Assembly: GCA_031761405.1 (NCBI GenBank)
Contig: JASEVX010000003.1
Coordinates: 118,552,849 to 118,616,848, forward strand
DNA from: Serripes groenlandicus
Lineage: Eukaryota > Mollusca > Bivalvia > Cardiida > Cardiidae
Length of the DNA: 64,000 bases
Reading direction: 5' to 3'
In this document: piece after piece, positions 33,181-45,600 of the stretch
Numbering within the stretch: position 1 is the stretch's first letter
Layout: each line of letters opens with the position of its first letter
The notes under the pieces: model-generated
Databases searched by the model: none
What the model was told of the DNA's origin: nothing
Seen by the model: the letters and a program-made list of their open reading frames with translations, nothing else
Program-made: the position numbers and the translations under genes

Positions 33181-34839
33181 TAGGGATGGCAACAAATACA
33201 AAAATAAATATTCGATATTCGATCCAAAAGTATTCGAAGTTTCGATCTATACGTGCATGATTTGCCATAAAGAGTTTATAAATGTGTTATTTGCTGTAAA
33301 TTATGTTATTGTTGTCTTATTTGGTCCATCTCTCAGTACTCTCATTTACATTTCCGTTCAACCTATGAACTCGAATGAAATAATATTCGTGAAAAATACA
33401 TCAGTAAAGTGTTCAGATTATAATTAATTGGTCACTTGTTTATTTTAGTTTTTACGAAACAGTTTGTTCTGATTACCATGTATTCATCTGTAATACTGTT
33501 GACAATGAGGTGAAATGTTCCCAATTTTCACATAATTTCTAAATATGACAAATCCGACAGGGACCGTCGTGAATGGTGAAGTCGTTATAAAAGTAGAAAT
33601 GTGGAACTGCCCATTAGGAGCAATCTAACCTTTCTCTTGCTATATATACATGTAACTGAAGTATTGTTGAAAAAATGGGCAAGAAATGTTCAAAGTACCA
33701 TAATGCTAATCAACGGTGTCTTCCCGATTGTCACACATTTTGCTATTTACCCTTAATGTGGAGTGGCGAAGAGGGGTAAGGAAAGGTGAGAATATAGTTC
33801 GGTTATTTTGTCTATTCCAAGTTTAGATTATTTACTTATCCCAATATCCAATACTTCTTCAATTAAATTACACATGTATTTTAACTGTATGCACCGACAA
33901 AACAAACCGCTCACAAAAAGAAAGGAATATACTGTGAGCTCATTTATTGAATTGAAACTTTTAGGATAAGTTATCAAGTATTGTTTATATATCATACCCG
34001 AAACAAAGCTAATGCTCAAGTATATCTCGACTTTTACACGAGGAGAAGAAATATTCAAGTGAATTTGACGCTGTTCTCGCGACAACTCAATAGCTTGTTT
34101 CATTATTCGTGCGGTGTCCTGAGAGTAGAGACAAGAGAGAACCATCGTCGCAATATGCTTGTGTGTTCCATTAGTTTACATACGCACCGAAAATAGTATA
34201 AAAAATGTTAATTCAAAAATGTATATACTTATATTATTACTGTAAGACATATTCCTTATTTTTGTTAGTTATTTCTGATAAAGAACACAACAAAAAGTAG
34301 AGAGAATTCGTTACAAACTGTTTCATGAAGAAAACGAAACATACCTTGATAGTAGACTTTTAAATGAACCGAACTGTAGTGATATCTTCGCCCCAGGCAT
34401 GGATTAGCCGACACCTTACTTGTATTTTTTCCCGATTGTATCCCAAAAATAAAAATGTTGGACAATCGGAAATAAACCCTAACCAACATATAATTACTCG
34501 GTCAAAACGATATAGTTATCATATTGATGTATCATTCTAAAAAGCCATAACTAAATGTTTTACAAGATGAAGTTACGACGTTTTAAAACGAAACTATCGG
34601 TATTGTATTGATCACTTTAATAGCCTAAAGCAAGAATTATCAGTTATCTACACTATTGACACCTTATATAATACGCGTAAAATGGACCATCGGTAACCCA
34701 TTACTTGGAGTTTTAAGCAAAAATGTGTGGATAAAAAATTGAAATATCCTCAATTTGATTTGTATATATATATTTAAGAATACACCTGATTTGTATCGAA
34801 TATTCGAATCATGATATCGAATATTCGTTGCCATCCCTA
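33181..34839 (-). mobile_element. Non-autonomous hAT-like element, copy 1
   Basis: Begins TAGGGATGGCAACAAATA and ends CGAATATTCGTTGCCATCCCTA. Flanks ATTTTTAG and TATTTTAG (one base shifted) look like a worn 8-bp target duplication. The right half, reversed, matches the left half of the copy at 62276-63429 (shared phrases such as TGCTTTAGGCTAT and CGTAACTTCA), so the two copies are in opposite orientation. No transposase frame. Confidence 0.8.
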
Positions 34840-34844
34840 ATATT

Positions 34845-35050
34845 TTAGCAACGTATCCTAACATGTGTTGCCAGAAGCAGAGGTATCTATCTGCACTTGT
34901 TACGAAAAATAAATCACACTTCATCAAAACATGAGAATTACGCACGTTATTGTATAGCCAATAACGTAATCCACTTAGGAGTAATAAAGTGAATGCTATA
35001 AAAAGGTATTAAGATATCGACGTTGTATATCTTGCATTGGATAAACAATA
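34845..35050. other. Intergenic spacer
   Basis: Short AT-rich interval between the hAT element and a SINE; nothing else seen. Confidence 0.4.
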
Positions 35051-35051
35051 G

Positions 35052-35280
35052 GTCGTTAATCGCCTCGGTGGTGTATTGATAGAGCGTTCACTTCGGGTGT
35101 TGGGGTCGCACCTTCGATATCCGGTTAGGTCACAGCAAATACTTAAACAATGGTAGTTATGTCCTTCCCTCTCTGGCACTCAGGACTTGGGCTTAACATT
35201 ACGACTGGCTAGCTGATGTCAGGATACATGCATCAGTTTTACTGGTTTCTTACCAAGCTAAAGCCATAATATAATTGAAC
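35052..35280 (+). mobile_element. tRNA-derived SINE
   Basis: Head CGGTGGTGTATTGATAGAGC (A-box region) and ACCTTCGATATCCGG (B-box region), core CATTACGACTGGCTAG.TGATGTCAGGA, tail AAGCCATAATATAATTGAA. The core is shared with SINEs at 51548 and 54467. Confidence 0.7.
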
Positions 35281-35289
35281 AAGATGTGA

Positions 35290-36547
35290 AATTGCGTAAA
35301 ATACCATACAAACAAATAAACAAAACGGGATCAGTTAAAGACCATATTCAAGTGTAGCAAGGAATTTGTATCACATCTATCAAATCTAAATATAAAACCC
35401 CCCACATAGTTTAACACTCAAACAAATAGAAAAACTTACGAGAAAATTATGTTACTTGAATTTGGCCAGAACTTAATCAGATATTGCCGTTAGAAGTAAT
35501 ACAACATAAAAAATGATTTTAAGCGGCACTGCAGAAGACAAAATCACAGATATAAAATGTTCAAGTATAAAACGTTAATGTCCAGTTATCATTTGAACGA
35601 ATTTTATTGTACTGATGGCCCGTTAACTGATACAGACGACAGTATACACCTCTTTAGCAAATAATTCCCCGAATGCATTGTGGGACATTCATACATCGTT
35701 CAATGGCCATACATGTTCAAAGATCTTGCGAGTATTTTGAATTTAGAAAAATCAAAAGTAGTATGAACGGCTAAATACTCACATAATAGGAACGGGTTAA
35801 TGAAGGTGTTGAGTTATAACATTATTATTTAGTAATGTGCATCATTTTCCGTTTTCAATTGCTGCGCTATCTTGTTACATTAGTCTTTTATCGAATTACC
35901 TCGATACCTCTTGTTCAATTGAAAGTCAGTAAATCCTAAGATTAGTAGTATATCTGTGTATTATTGAAAGTGTATTTCGTATCCTGTCTGATACATATTA
36001 CTTCAAATATCCATATATACTACAATACAAGTTTAAACAAGTATATTAGCATACCATTTTACAGAGTTAGCTTTTGATAATGTGTTTATAACTAACGTAC
36101 GTTATGAATTTTGAATCTCTATTCCTTTACCATATATTATTAACAAAACATAAATCTTACACCTCTGCAAGTATTACAATTGAAGTTTCATAAAGTGTGT
36201 GCTACTTTAGAGACTTCTAGGGATATTTTGGTTACATCTGAAAATGATTGTAATTTTACTACTAAAATTATGTATCGATGGATATACTGATGCCGACAAT
36301 CAACAAACTAATTCGTCAATTCAATATAGGCATATCTCAATCAAAGTTCTTTAAGGTAATTGTATGGACAAGTGTGTTGATTTCAGATAATGGAATAAGA
36401 AGATATATATATAATAAAGCGCTTGTGACGACACTAAAACACTAATTCAGAAATGTAAGGTCTGTATCACACAGATATCAACGAACTTAATCATTGTAAA
36501 TACACGTTTGAAACTTCACTACTATGTTGATTAATATTTCTGAGATT
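35290..36547. other. 3' flank of gene B, probably including its 3' UTR
   Basis: Lies just beyond the gene B stop on the minus strand. AT-rich; a minus-strand AATAAA (TTTATT at 35603-35608) is one of several possible poly(A) signals and cannot be chosen from sequence alone. Confidence 0.35.
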
Positions 36548-36621
36548 TCATTTATATCTCTCCATAGGTGCAAGTCGAAGATTTTCGTACGTCTTCTCAG
36601 TAGAGGTTTTGCGGCTTTTCT
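36548..36621 (-). CDS. Gene B exon 14, terminal exon
   Basis: Acceptor TATTGCAG. Encodes KSRKTSTEKTYENLRLAPME and RYK, then TGA. TYENL is another YxxL motif; residue Y-2 is Lys, so it is not a canonical ITIM. Confidence 0.8.
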
Positions 36622-39600
36622 CTGCAATAGAAAACATAATAATGCGGGACTCCCGGTATGAATAGTTACCTATGTGCATCCTAGACATTGTTTCGCATTT
36701 CAAATCATAACACGACATGCATATTTACGATAAGATAGATAGCTAGATAGATAATCTAATGAGGTAAACTACATCGTTTCTAGTCAAACAACACATCATA
36801 TTAATATATACAATAAAAAAACCACCAAATAATTAATTACAATAAACACGAAATATACACAAAATGATAAATTAACATTGTATTCAATAACATACATTTC
36901 ACATAGCTTTCAGACGTACGCATATGACCCCCAACCCCCTTCATTTATCCACAAACAAAACGTGCCCTTGAAGAATCAAAACCGTTCTCTTATATAAATA
37001 CGCTATGGATTACAATAAATACATACAATACACATGTATACGGTGCCTATGGTATAACGGTATAAATATCGATACTTCATTATGTGAGCATTACCTTTTA
37101 TCGAGTACAGTAGACACACCATTATTGGACACAAATAACTTGAGATAGTGGATACTCACCTGGTACATACATTAAACATACATATACACAGAGATGTATC
37201 CAGGTATATAAATGTAAAATAATAATATTAAGTTACCGGTATCATCTGAGGTATAGAGAGTTCCGTATTCATGGGTGTCCTCACGTTCATGCTTTAAATC
37301 TTCGTAAGTATTCCTGTCATAAATAGGTTAAATCGAAATGACAAGACGTGTATTTGCAACATTCACACATATTTTATTTTATTATAGTTATCACATAAAT
37401 AAGATAATCACAAATACAGAATCACAATGTGATAACACATAAATACACTTTACACATGACATAGCAAGTAGAGTGTGTGCGAAATATCAATCTATTTCAT
37501 AAACATGATTTATGTTGAGACAGGTACATGTCCTCTGCTAGGAAATATACCATTATATTAACAATATACAGTCGAACCTCGTTAATCCGGACTGTAACAT
37601 TGAAATACTGATTATCATTAACACTATATACAAAAACATACCTGTCTTGGTTGTAGTAAGTGTTTAGGTCACTCTGCACTTGGTCAACTAGAGTAGAACA
37701 ACGAAATATGAGGGAAATATAAAGTTCTGTAATGACATAGTAAGGATTTGAATATTGTGAACAGATACGAAACAATATGATAATTATATCATTATAAATG
37801 CGACTATGGTTAATCCATAGTCGAATGTTATCGGAGGGGAATGGGATGGTTGGTATTTCTCACGCATGTGTATATGTAACGCTACACAGTATACACCGGC
37901 TTTTTCAATTCTACCCTAGGAAGAAGAGAACGGGTGAACAAATTAAAGACCTACCAATCTCTCCCCTCCTTTGTTAATTACGGTTGCTGTGCCAGGTTTT
38001 CATTATATGTCTAGATTGTCGATCCGGTGTTATGGGACATGAAAACGGATACAATCCTTGGTTTGTGTCAGTCTGAGACGATATTTTACAGTCATCTTAA
38101 CCATACACAATCATAGACATTTCATGACGAAGTGTTAGGACTTCAAGTATAATATTCGGTGCGACTTCCCTTTTAATATTGTTACGGATTTAGTGGTCAG
38201 CAAACCTTTTGGTCTGGTGTTTATTTGTTGTGATATTTAGATATGTAAATTGGTGTTGCATTTACTCAATATTTTAACCTTCTATTTGAAGCTGCCTACC
38301 TCTGAATCCCAGAGTTGGCTGATTTTCATTCTTTGAGCTGTAGAAATTGACAATGACATTTGTTTATAGAAAATTTGGGGCTTTATTAATTTAGGTATCT
38401 AAAAAGTAAGAACAATAATATTGGGGCTAGCCCTTAAAAAGCTGATCTAGCTGGCAGCCCACTCTTGTTTAGATGATTAGCCCACAAAATGTTAATGTGT
38501 TATGGGAGTCGCGCACATCCATGCCAACATACAATGTGATAATATGATTTACTTTGAAACTACTTGAGTGGTAATAAACACAATGTATTGGTTTATTCAA
38601 AGTTGTTTTTTATGTTATCACACAGGTTATGTAGTCAAGTACTAGGCGCTTCAGTACGTCCAACATGGATTTGCTGTGGCTTCCAGATTCTGACTTTGTC
38701 CCGGTCCGTCTCTGATAATCAGTTGGAGTATATTTACTCAGCTATTCAAATCGATTAAGAGAGACGGCGGCATTAACTGAATTATGTGTATGCATTTTCC
38801 ATACAAATGTGACGAATATTATTATCCTTATGAACGTCCAAAGAAGACATGTGTTTCTTATAGTTGAAATGGCGTCGACGTCATTTTCATTATTTTACGC
38901 TCAATGCTTAAACAATCTCGACGTGTCCAGCAACGTTAGTTTTATTTTTAACCAAATGGCGTTATTTGAAGAGTAATCTACAATTTGGTTTTAGTATTTT
39001 AAAAGCCTCTGACGTAGAATATCAACTGTAAAAAAGTTGAATAACGGAATTTTGTTAAAACAAGAACATATGTATATTTTCATGATATATTGTTTCAGTC
39101 TATTTTCCAGTGCTATTGGAAAACCACATGTCGGCCATCGGTGTACGAATTATATAGCAAATGGAACGACGTTCTGAAAACCCAGGTTGGCAATCGGTGT
39201 TCGAATTCATATAGCAATTTTCACAACGACCTGGAAGACCCAGGTCGGCCATCGGTATTCGAATTAATAAAGCAAACTGAACGCCGACTTTGATTACTAA
39301 GTCGGCCATCGGTGTTCGAATGTATATAGACAAATGAACGCCGACTTTGGAGACGAAAGTCGGCCATCGGTGTTCGAATTGATATAGCAAACTGAACGCT
39401 GAACTGGAAAACCGAGGTAGGTCATTGGTGTTCGCATTTATATAGCTAGTTGAACGCCGACCTGGAACAGTTAGTTCAGTCATCGGCATGCAAAGTTTTA
39501 CATCAAATTGAGCAATGACCTGGAGTTCCGAGCATTCGAAATTTTATAATAATTGTACGGGAACAATGTTCTAGCACCTGTGCTAAGGTCATACCACCGA

Positions 39601-42600
39601 GTGCCATTGCCCCTTAAAGTCACGGCTTGAGACGAGATCGTTCGAGGCCTGGTTTTTCACAGGGATATAACACATGCATAGCGTTTTCGTCCGATTTGTT
39701 ATACGGGAATGGAACTCTATGTCCGTTGCTGCAAGGCCAATTCCTCTAGTGCTGATATCCCAGGTGTATGCTGGAAGTGGAACGGGCCGTGGAAGAAAGC
39801 CCATGCGTACTCGGTTTTGTGACGAGAAATGAATGATTGCAGAGAGTTGGCGTCTACTTCAAATTTGGTACGAGACTTCAACGCTCTGGTCGCTGCAGCA
39901 AGGGCAGAGTAACGACTAATGTAAGTGCCAGGGGAGTAAAACGGCTCGAGACGGTACCTTGTGAGCCCATTGTTGTAATTTGAATGGAAAACTTGCAGAG
40001 ACCCTGTGTCTGCGCCCGGTTTTGTTAAGGGCAAGGAGTGCTTAATATGAGCGCATCATTCGAATGATAATTCCCTCTTGCAAGTGTCTCAGGAGTAGCA
40101 TGATTCCAGACGGTACCGTGCGAGCCATTACTTGTCTCGGGAATGGGAAATCTGAAGATAGCTTGAGTGCAACCGGTTTTTGTTACTCGCGCAGCCGTTG
40201 TTGCAAGGTCACAACACTGATCATTATTATTATGAAAATAATTTCGTGTATATCTATTGATTCATGCACAAATAACTGAAACAATATTAGTAAACCGCAT
40301 GACATCAAATTTAATGTTATAATCCTATACATGGGGATCATTGTGTTGTAACAAATTTGTGTATACTTTGGATATTAATATCTCGCGAGACCGTATGTCC
40401 ACCGAAATGTTATTATGCGTAGGCTGGGAGTTGCAAAAAACAAATGGTCAAAACCTGTTATATCATAATTGCACTATGCATTTCAAGAACAGACAGAAAG
40501 CTAATTGATACAGTTTCGCTGTGCGAAAAGGAACCCTATGGTATATCGGAAGCGTAAATAAAGAGCAGTTTGAGCATCTTTGCTATATCATTCCAGTATG
40601 AACTCTTTAAAAGAAGTTACTTAAAAGGTTATGCAAATGTTTTCGACAAGTGTATAACCATATTAGACATACTCATGGTCAGCGCTTGTTTTGTTTGTTT
40701 TATAAATTTGAACACCGAAGGCCAACCTAGACATTCCAGGTTGACGTTCGGTTTGTTATATAAATTCGAACACCATTGCCCGAAAAAATGTAAAACCTGT
40801 CTTAATTCCAGAATTTTACTTGAGTACTGACATACCTTATTTATACAGAAGGTACTGACAAACTGCAGGTGATCAAAATATGAAAGAATGTTGTAGGGAT
40901 CTTGGAATAGACAGATACGCCTAATAGAGAAGCGTGTTCAGCAAATAAAATATATTTGTTGTCTAAATGATTTTTTTTCGAATGTCCAAAATATGGAAAT
41001 TTGATATAGATATTTTTAAAACAATAATGGTGATGTTGTTTAATGTATATAACTGCTATGCCTATATCTGTAAATACATGCATGTGTGTATATGGACTGA
41101 AAATGCCTAAGTACTTGAGTAGAGAAATGTTAATATTGCAACAGACACGCAGAAACAGAACGCTAGAGGGTATGTGTCATTAATGTTTACACTATAATAA
41201 AAACATTACTAAGGTTACTATCAAAATAGAAAAGTTCCATTTTACTACACATTATGCCTTACTGTGCAGAGTTTCATACACTATGTCACTCATAGTCGTT
41301 GTCTTAATCCCTGAAGTGTATTATTATGTTTAACCGTCTTTAGTGTGAATTAACAGAAGTTCTGACTATTTTACTTGTTTGGTTCAAGCTACTGTTTTTC
41401 TGTTATCATGATTTAACTAAGCACTGTATAGTGATATAAAATTAATTTGTATACAAACAGGTTCGTGAAACAAAAAGTTTAATGAGTTTAAATAATCTAA
41501 ATATCAGTAAAGATTACGCATGTATATATTTCGAGGAAAAGCCACTTATATAATGTGCGTTTGTTGTCAGTATGTGACAGACCTGTTTGTTATAAGTATG
41601 TTGTCTATTGTAGTTTATCCTGTGGAAAACATATATATTCAACATGTTAGACGTTGAGTATGTGTCATGAAACAAGTTAGATACAAATCAATCGACCAAC
41701 CTTCATATTCACGATCATTTTCGATTCTTTCAGTTAAATCGTCATGAACATGCCTGAAAAGACAACAGCAGGTGAAAACGCATAGCATCGGAAATCTGAC
41801 AATAGTTAGTTATGTCCCTCTACCGGTCTACGAATACCTCATTTTTATAAATGTTATAAACTATTAAGCTGTTCTAAACAGCGCGAGTATTCATTGATCC
41901 ATATGCTATCAATTCGAAGAAAAACAAGTTATTGGTCTTTGTTCTTGTGTATGATGTCCTAATGGCTTAAACTGTCAGTAAATGGAACATAGTAAACAAA
42001 TAGCTTGCGAGAAAAAACCTATATTGAATTTGTCAATACAAAGGTTTGCGCTTAATTATTTAATGTTGAGCTGAATCGATTTGAATATTATATAGACTGT
42101 TCCATAAATAAATGAATGTATACATACGGGTCTACATTGTAGCTGTCACCCTGTCTAGGCTCCATTTCAATGCCTGAAATGAACAGTATCAATAAACAGT
42201 ATTCCTTGAATAATTGTATTAGCAATTGAATCTGGAAATAATTGATTTAGAATAAAAAGAAAATACATTTGTGATTATGTTTCAGGACAATACCTGCTGT
42301 AGGTCTTACATTCTCCGGTGATTGGTTTGCATCCCTGAAAATAGTAAAAAAGTTAAAAAAACAACAATCCAGAGAACAACAACACTTTAATGATCTCTAG
42401 AAAAAAGTGCCTGACGAATTCATTTACTGAAAATGACTAATACATGAAGCATTTGTTATTTTTCAAACGAATAGAACATACCAATATATTCTTTTTCATA
42501 TACTGACTTACTGCAATTAAAAGTATAACGAATTATAATAACTGCCATGCTTGGTTGAAGGAACAGTCCATTTAAATTGTTATGTGGTAGAATACTGTTG

Positions 42601-45600
42601 GTAGATAGCAAAGAGACGTATTAGTCTAGTGGGAATTCTGGAAAATGTGCATGTTAGGGGCATTTTGGGGTAAAAGTTGGGAACCATACTTTTTAGCATA
42701 ATTCAGGTATGCTGAACCCGATTAACCCGGTTCCCAAGCGTAATTTTGGGTTTTAAGGGTCTAATTTGCATAAACAAAATGGCCGCCAAATTGCAAATTT
42801 TGGGCACTTTTTTGAACCATTTTCTGCAATATCTCTGGAACTAGACAAGCAAATATGTCAAATGAAATGTCTATATCTATGTATTCAGGGTCAGGGAATA
42901 AGATTAAGCCTTTTTTTAAGTAATTAGTATTAAACAATACTCGCAAATATGCAAATTAGCGGCCGCCATTACTAAAATAACCATTTTTACCCGTTATCTC
43001 CGGAACTAGGTAACCAAATATGTAAAATGGAGTGTCTATACCTATGTTTTCAGGGACAGGGAATACGATTAAGGGATTTTAAATCAAGTATTGATAACAC
43101 TAGGCATACTCTCAAATATACAAGTGCCCACAACTACAGAACAAAATGTCATTCAATATATATGATTGATTAATGCATGAAGTGCTTATATTATATACTC
43201 AATGATAAATATAGAGATTTCCCAACTTGAGAAAACCTATAACATGCTTTTTGTCTACTGAGCAATATCGCCTAGTGTGCTATATAGCTCACTAGCCGGA
43301 TTTTCGGAACTACTTTTTTAATCTCTATTTTTTTAAATAAACTCATCGTTTAACATTTTTAAGCTCCGTTTTCACTACTTAACACTTTATTTCCATGATG
43401 AACAGTTAAATAATCAAAAATTGCACTTTCAAATCCGCAAATAAGAGCTTGAATCGACATGACACATTTATTTCAATCAATTTACACATTTGTCGGTGCG
43501 TAGTGACGTCACAAATGGCAGATTACGTCACTCATATCCCTCCTATTTGATGTATTATCACTTTTAGTGTAGACTTGATACTAATTGTTTCTTTCAATTG
43601 CAAACAATGGATCCAGTTGTTAGTTTAAAGAGACCTTCAGTTGTAGATTACAGCTTGTGTATATTCTGCCAAACACATACAGTCAATGCCATTACAAGTA
43701 ATGCAAGTGACCATGGACTCATAACAGTCAGGCAGGCTGCTGGTAGCAGAAAAAAGCTTAGGGACAGTAAGAATATTGATTTGATCAACCGTCTTGAGAA
43801 TGCGTTGGATTCTGATGAAGCCAAAACTCTTGTTTGGCACAAAATGTGCTATGCGCACTTCACAGACAGAAGTAAACTGGCACGTTTGCAGAAGACGCAA
43901 GCAGGGGAATCGAAACAAGAAGCAAGTTGCAGCAGTGGTGATTGCAAACGTTCATTGAGAAGACGTGTGGATCCAGTAAACTGGACGTTATGCATGTTCT
44001 GTCAATCTGTTTTGTTGAAGTCACGATTAATCTCAGTCATGACGAAACAAATGAGTGATCACATCATTCAAGCTTCCTCTTTCGACTACAAGATTGGAAT
44101 TCGATTGGCCGGAGTGATCGATTTAATTGCGGCTGAAGCCAAATACCACCTGACATGTCTAAGAACATTCACTAGATCTACCACCAAAATTAAACAGGAC
44201 TCAGACAATACAGACCTTGCTATGGTATGGCTATGCAAAGAGTTGCATCAGTCAGCAGACAACGGACACGTTATTCAGTTAAATGATGTCTGGGAAAGAT
44301 ATAAGGAGCTTGCTGAAGAATCGTCAACCATTATTCAACCGTCCTACTTTAGTAGAAGGGCAACATTCAAGGAAAAGTTACAGTCACAGCTAGGAGATAT
44401 TTTCAACTTTTTCCAGCCGCTTGACAGCAGACCATTCGAGAGAACAACCATCCTGATTCCCACAAAATATCAGCATACTGCAGTTTTGCAAATGAAGGAG
44501 ATGGAGGAGACTGAGGAAACGACGCTGCCTCAATATGTGCCCCGGGATGACATTTTCTTATCACTAGTACACGTAGCGCTGAAAATTCGTGGAGACATGA
44601 TGGCAACTCCTGGCCACAAAGGTTTCTCTGTAAGTGAGGACGAAGCAATTCCATGCATTCCAGACAGTTTATATATGCTATTAAGACTAATCTTTGGTGG
44701 ACAAGAGGCGCTAGAAGATGACACTTATGAGAACAATGAATGCTTTGTCCACAGCAGAGTTCTGAGTGTAGCACAGGATCTTGTTTACTGTATCAGTGGA
44801 GGTAGAAAATGGACTCCGAAACATATTGGTCTTGCTAATACACTACATCAGGCAACACGGTCTAAAGATCTGGTTGAGTTGTTCAACAAGGCAGGCCACT
44901 GCTTAAGCTATGAACAGGTGTTGCAAGTTGACACTTCCTTGGCTGAGAGTACCCTGTCATCTATGGACCAAGAAACTGGAGCTATTATTCCACCAAATGT
45001 TGTACCCAACAAATTTATCCACTACACCACGGATAACATTGACATTCTTGATGAAACACTTGATGGAAAAAATACTTTCCATGCAACGCAAATGGCAGTA
45101 TGGCAACGGGGACAAAAAGCAGATGCTGAACTTCAGAATCTTGAGCCAACCACTAGACATACGCTGACGGTACCAAATGTCCTTGAGTACCTGTACCCTG
45201 TCAATATAAACCCTGCCACAAGTGAGCCAGTATTCACAGTCCCTGTTGACAAGGCCTGGTTCACACAATCTGAAGCAGACAGTGAATGTGTAAAACAAGC
45301 ACAAGCAACGGACATGGCTTTCATTCTGCGACGTCAAGATTCGGACACAAAACCGTCTTGGACTGTATTCAATCAGGCGGTCTCTTCCGAGGACCCAGAG
45401 CAGACAGCAGTAGGATACTTGCCCATAATTCTTGCCCCGGCTCATGAGTTAGATACACTTAATACAGTTGTGAAGAGATGCATGGCAATATCTTCACATT
45501 TTGACCAGGAGTATACAGTCATAACAGTGGACCAAGCACTATTTTGCAAACTCATGGAACTCAAGTGGTCAGTCGAAAATTATCGGGATAAATTAATCCC

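Noticed and set aside
39100..39489. 129-codon minus frame with repeated RTPMADL/STFVSKVGV-like units
   Set aside because: It is a reading of the 58-bp satellite.
43598..43606. TTG at 43598 as start of the transposon protein
   Set aside because: Animal genes rarely start at TTG, and an ATG with a good Kozak context lies in frame at 43607.
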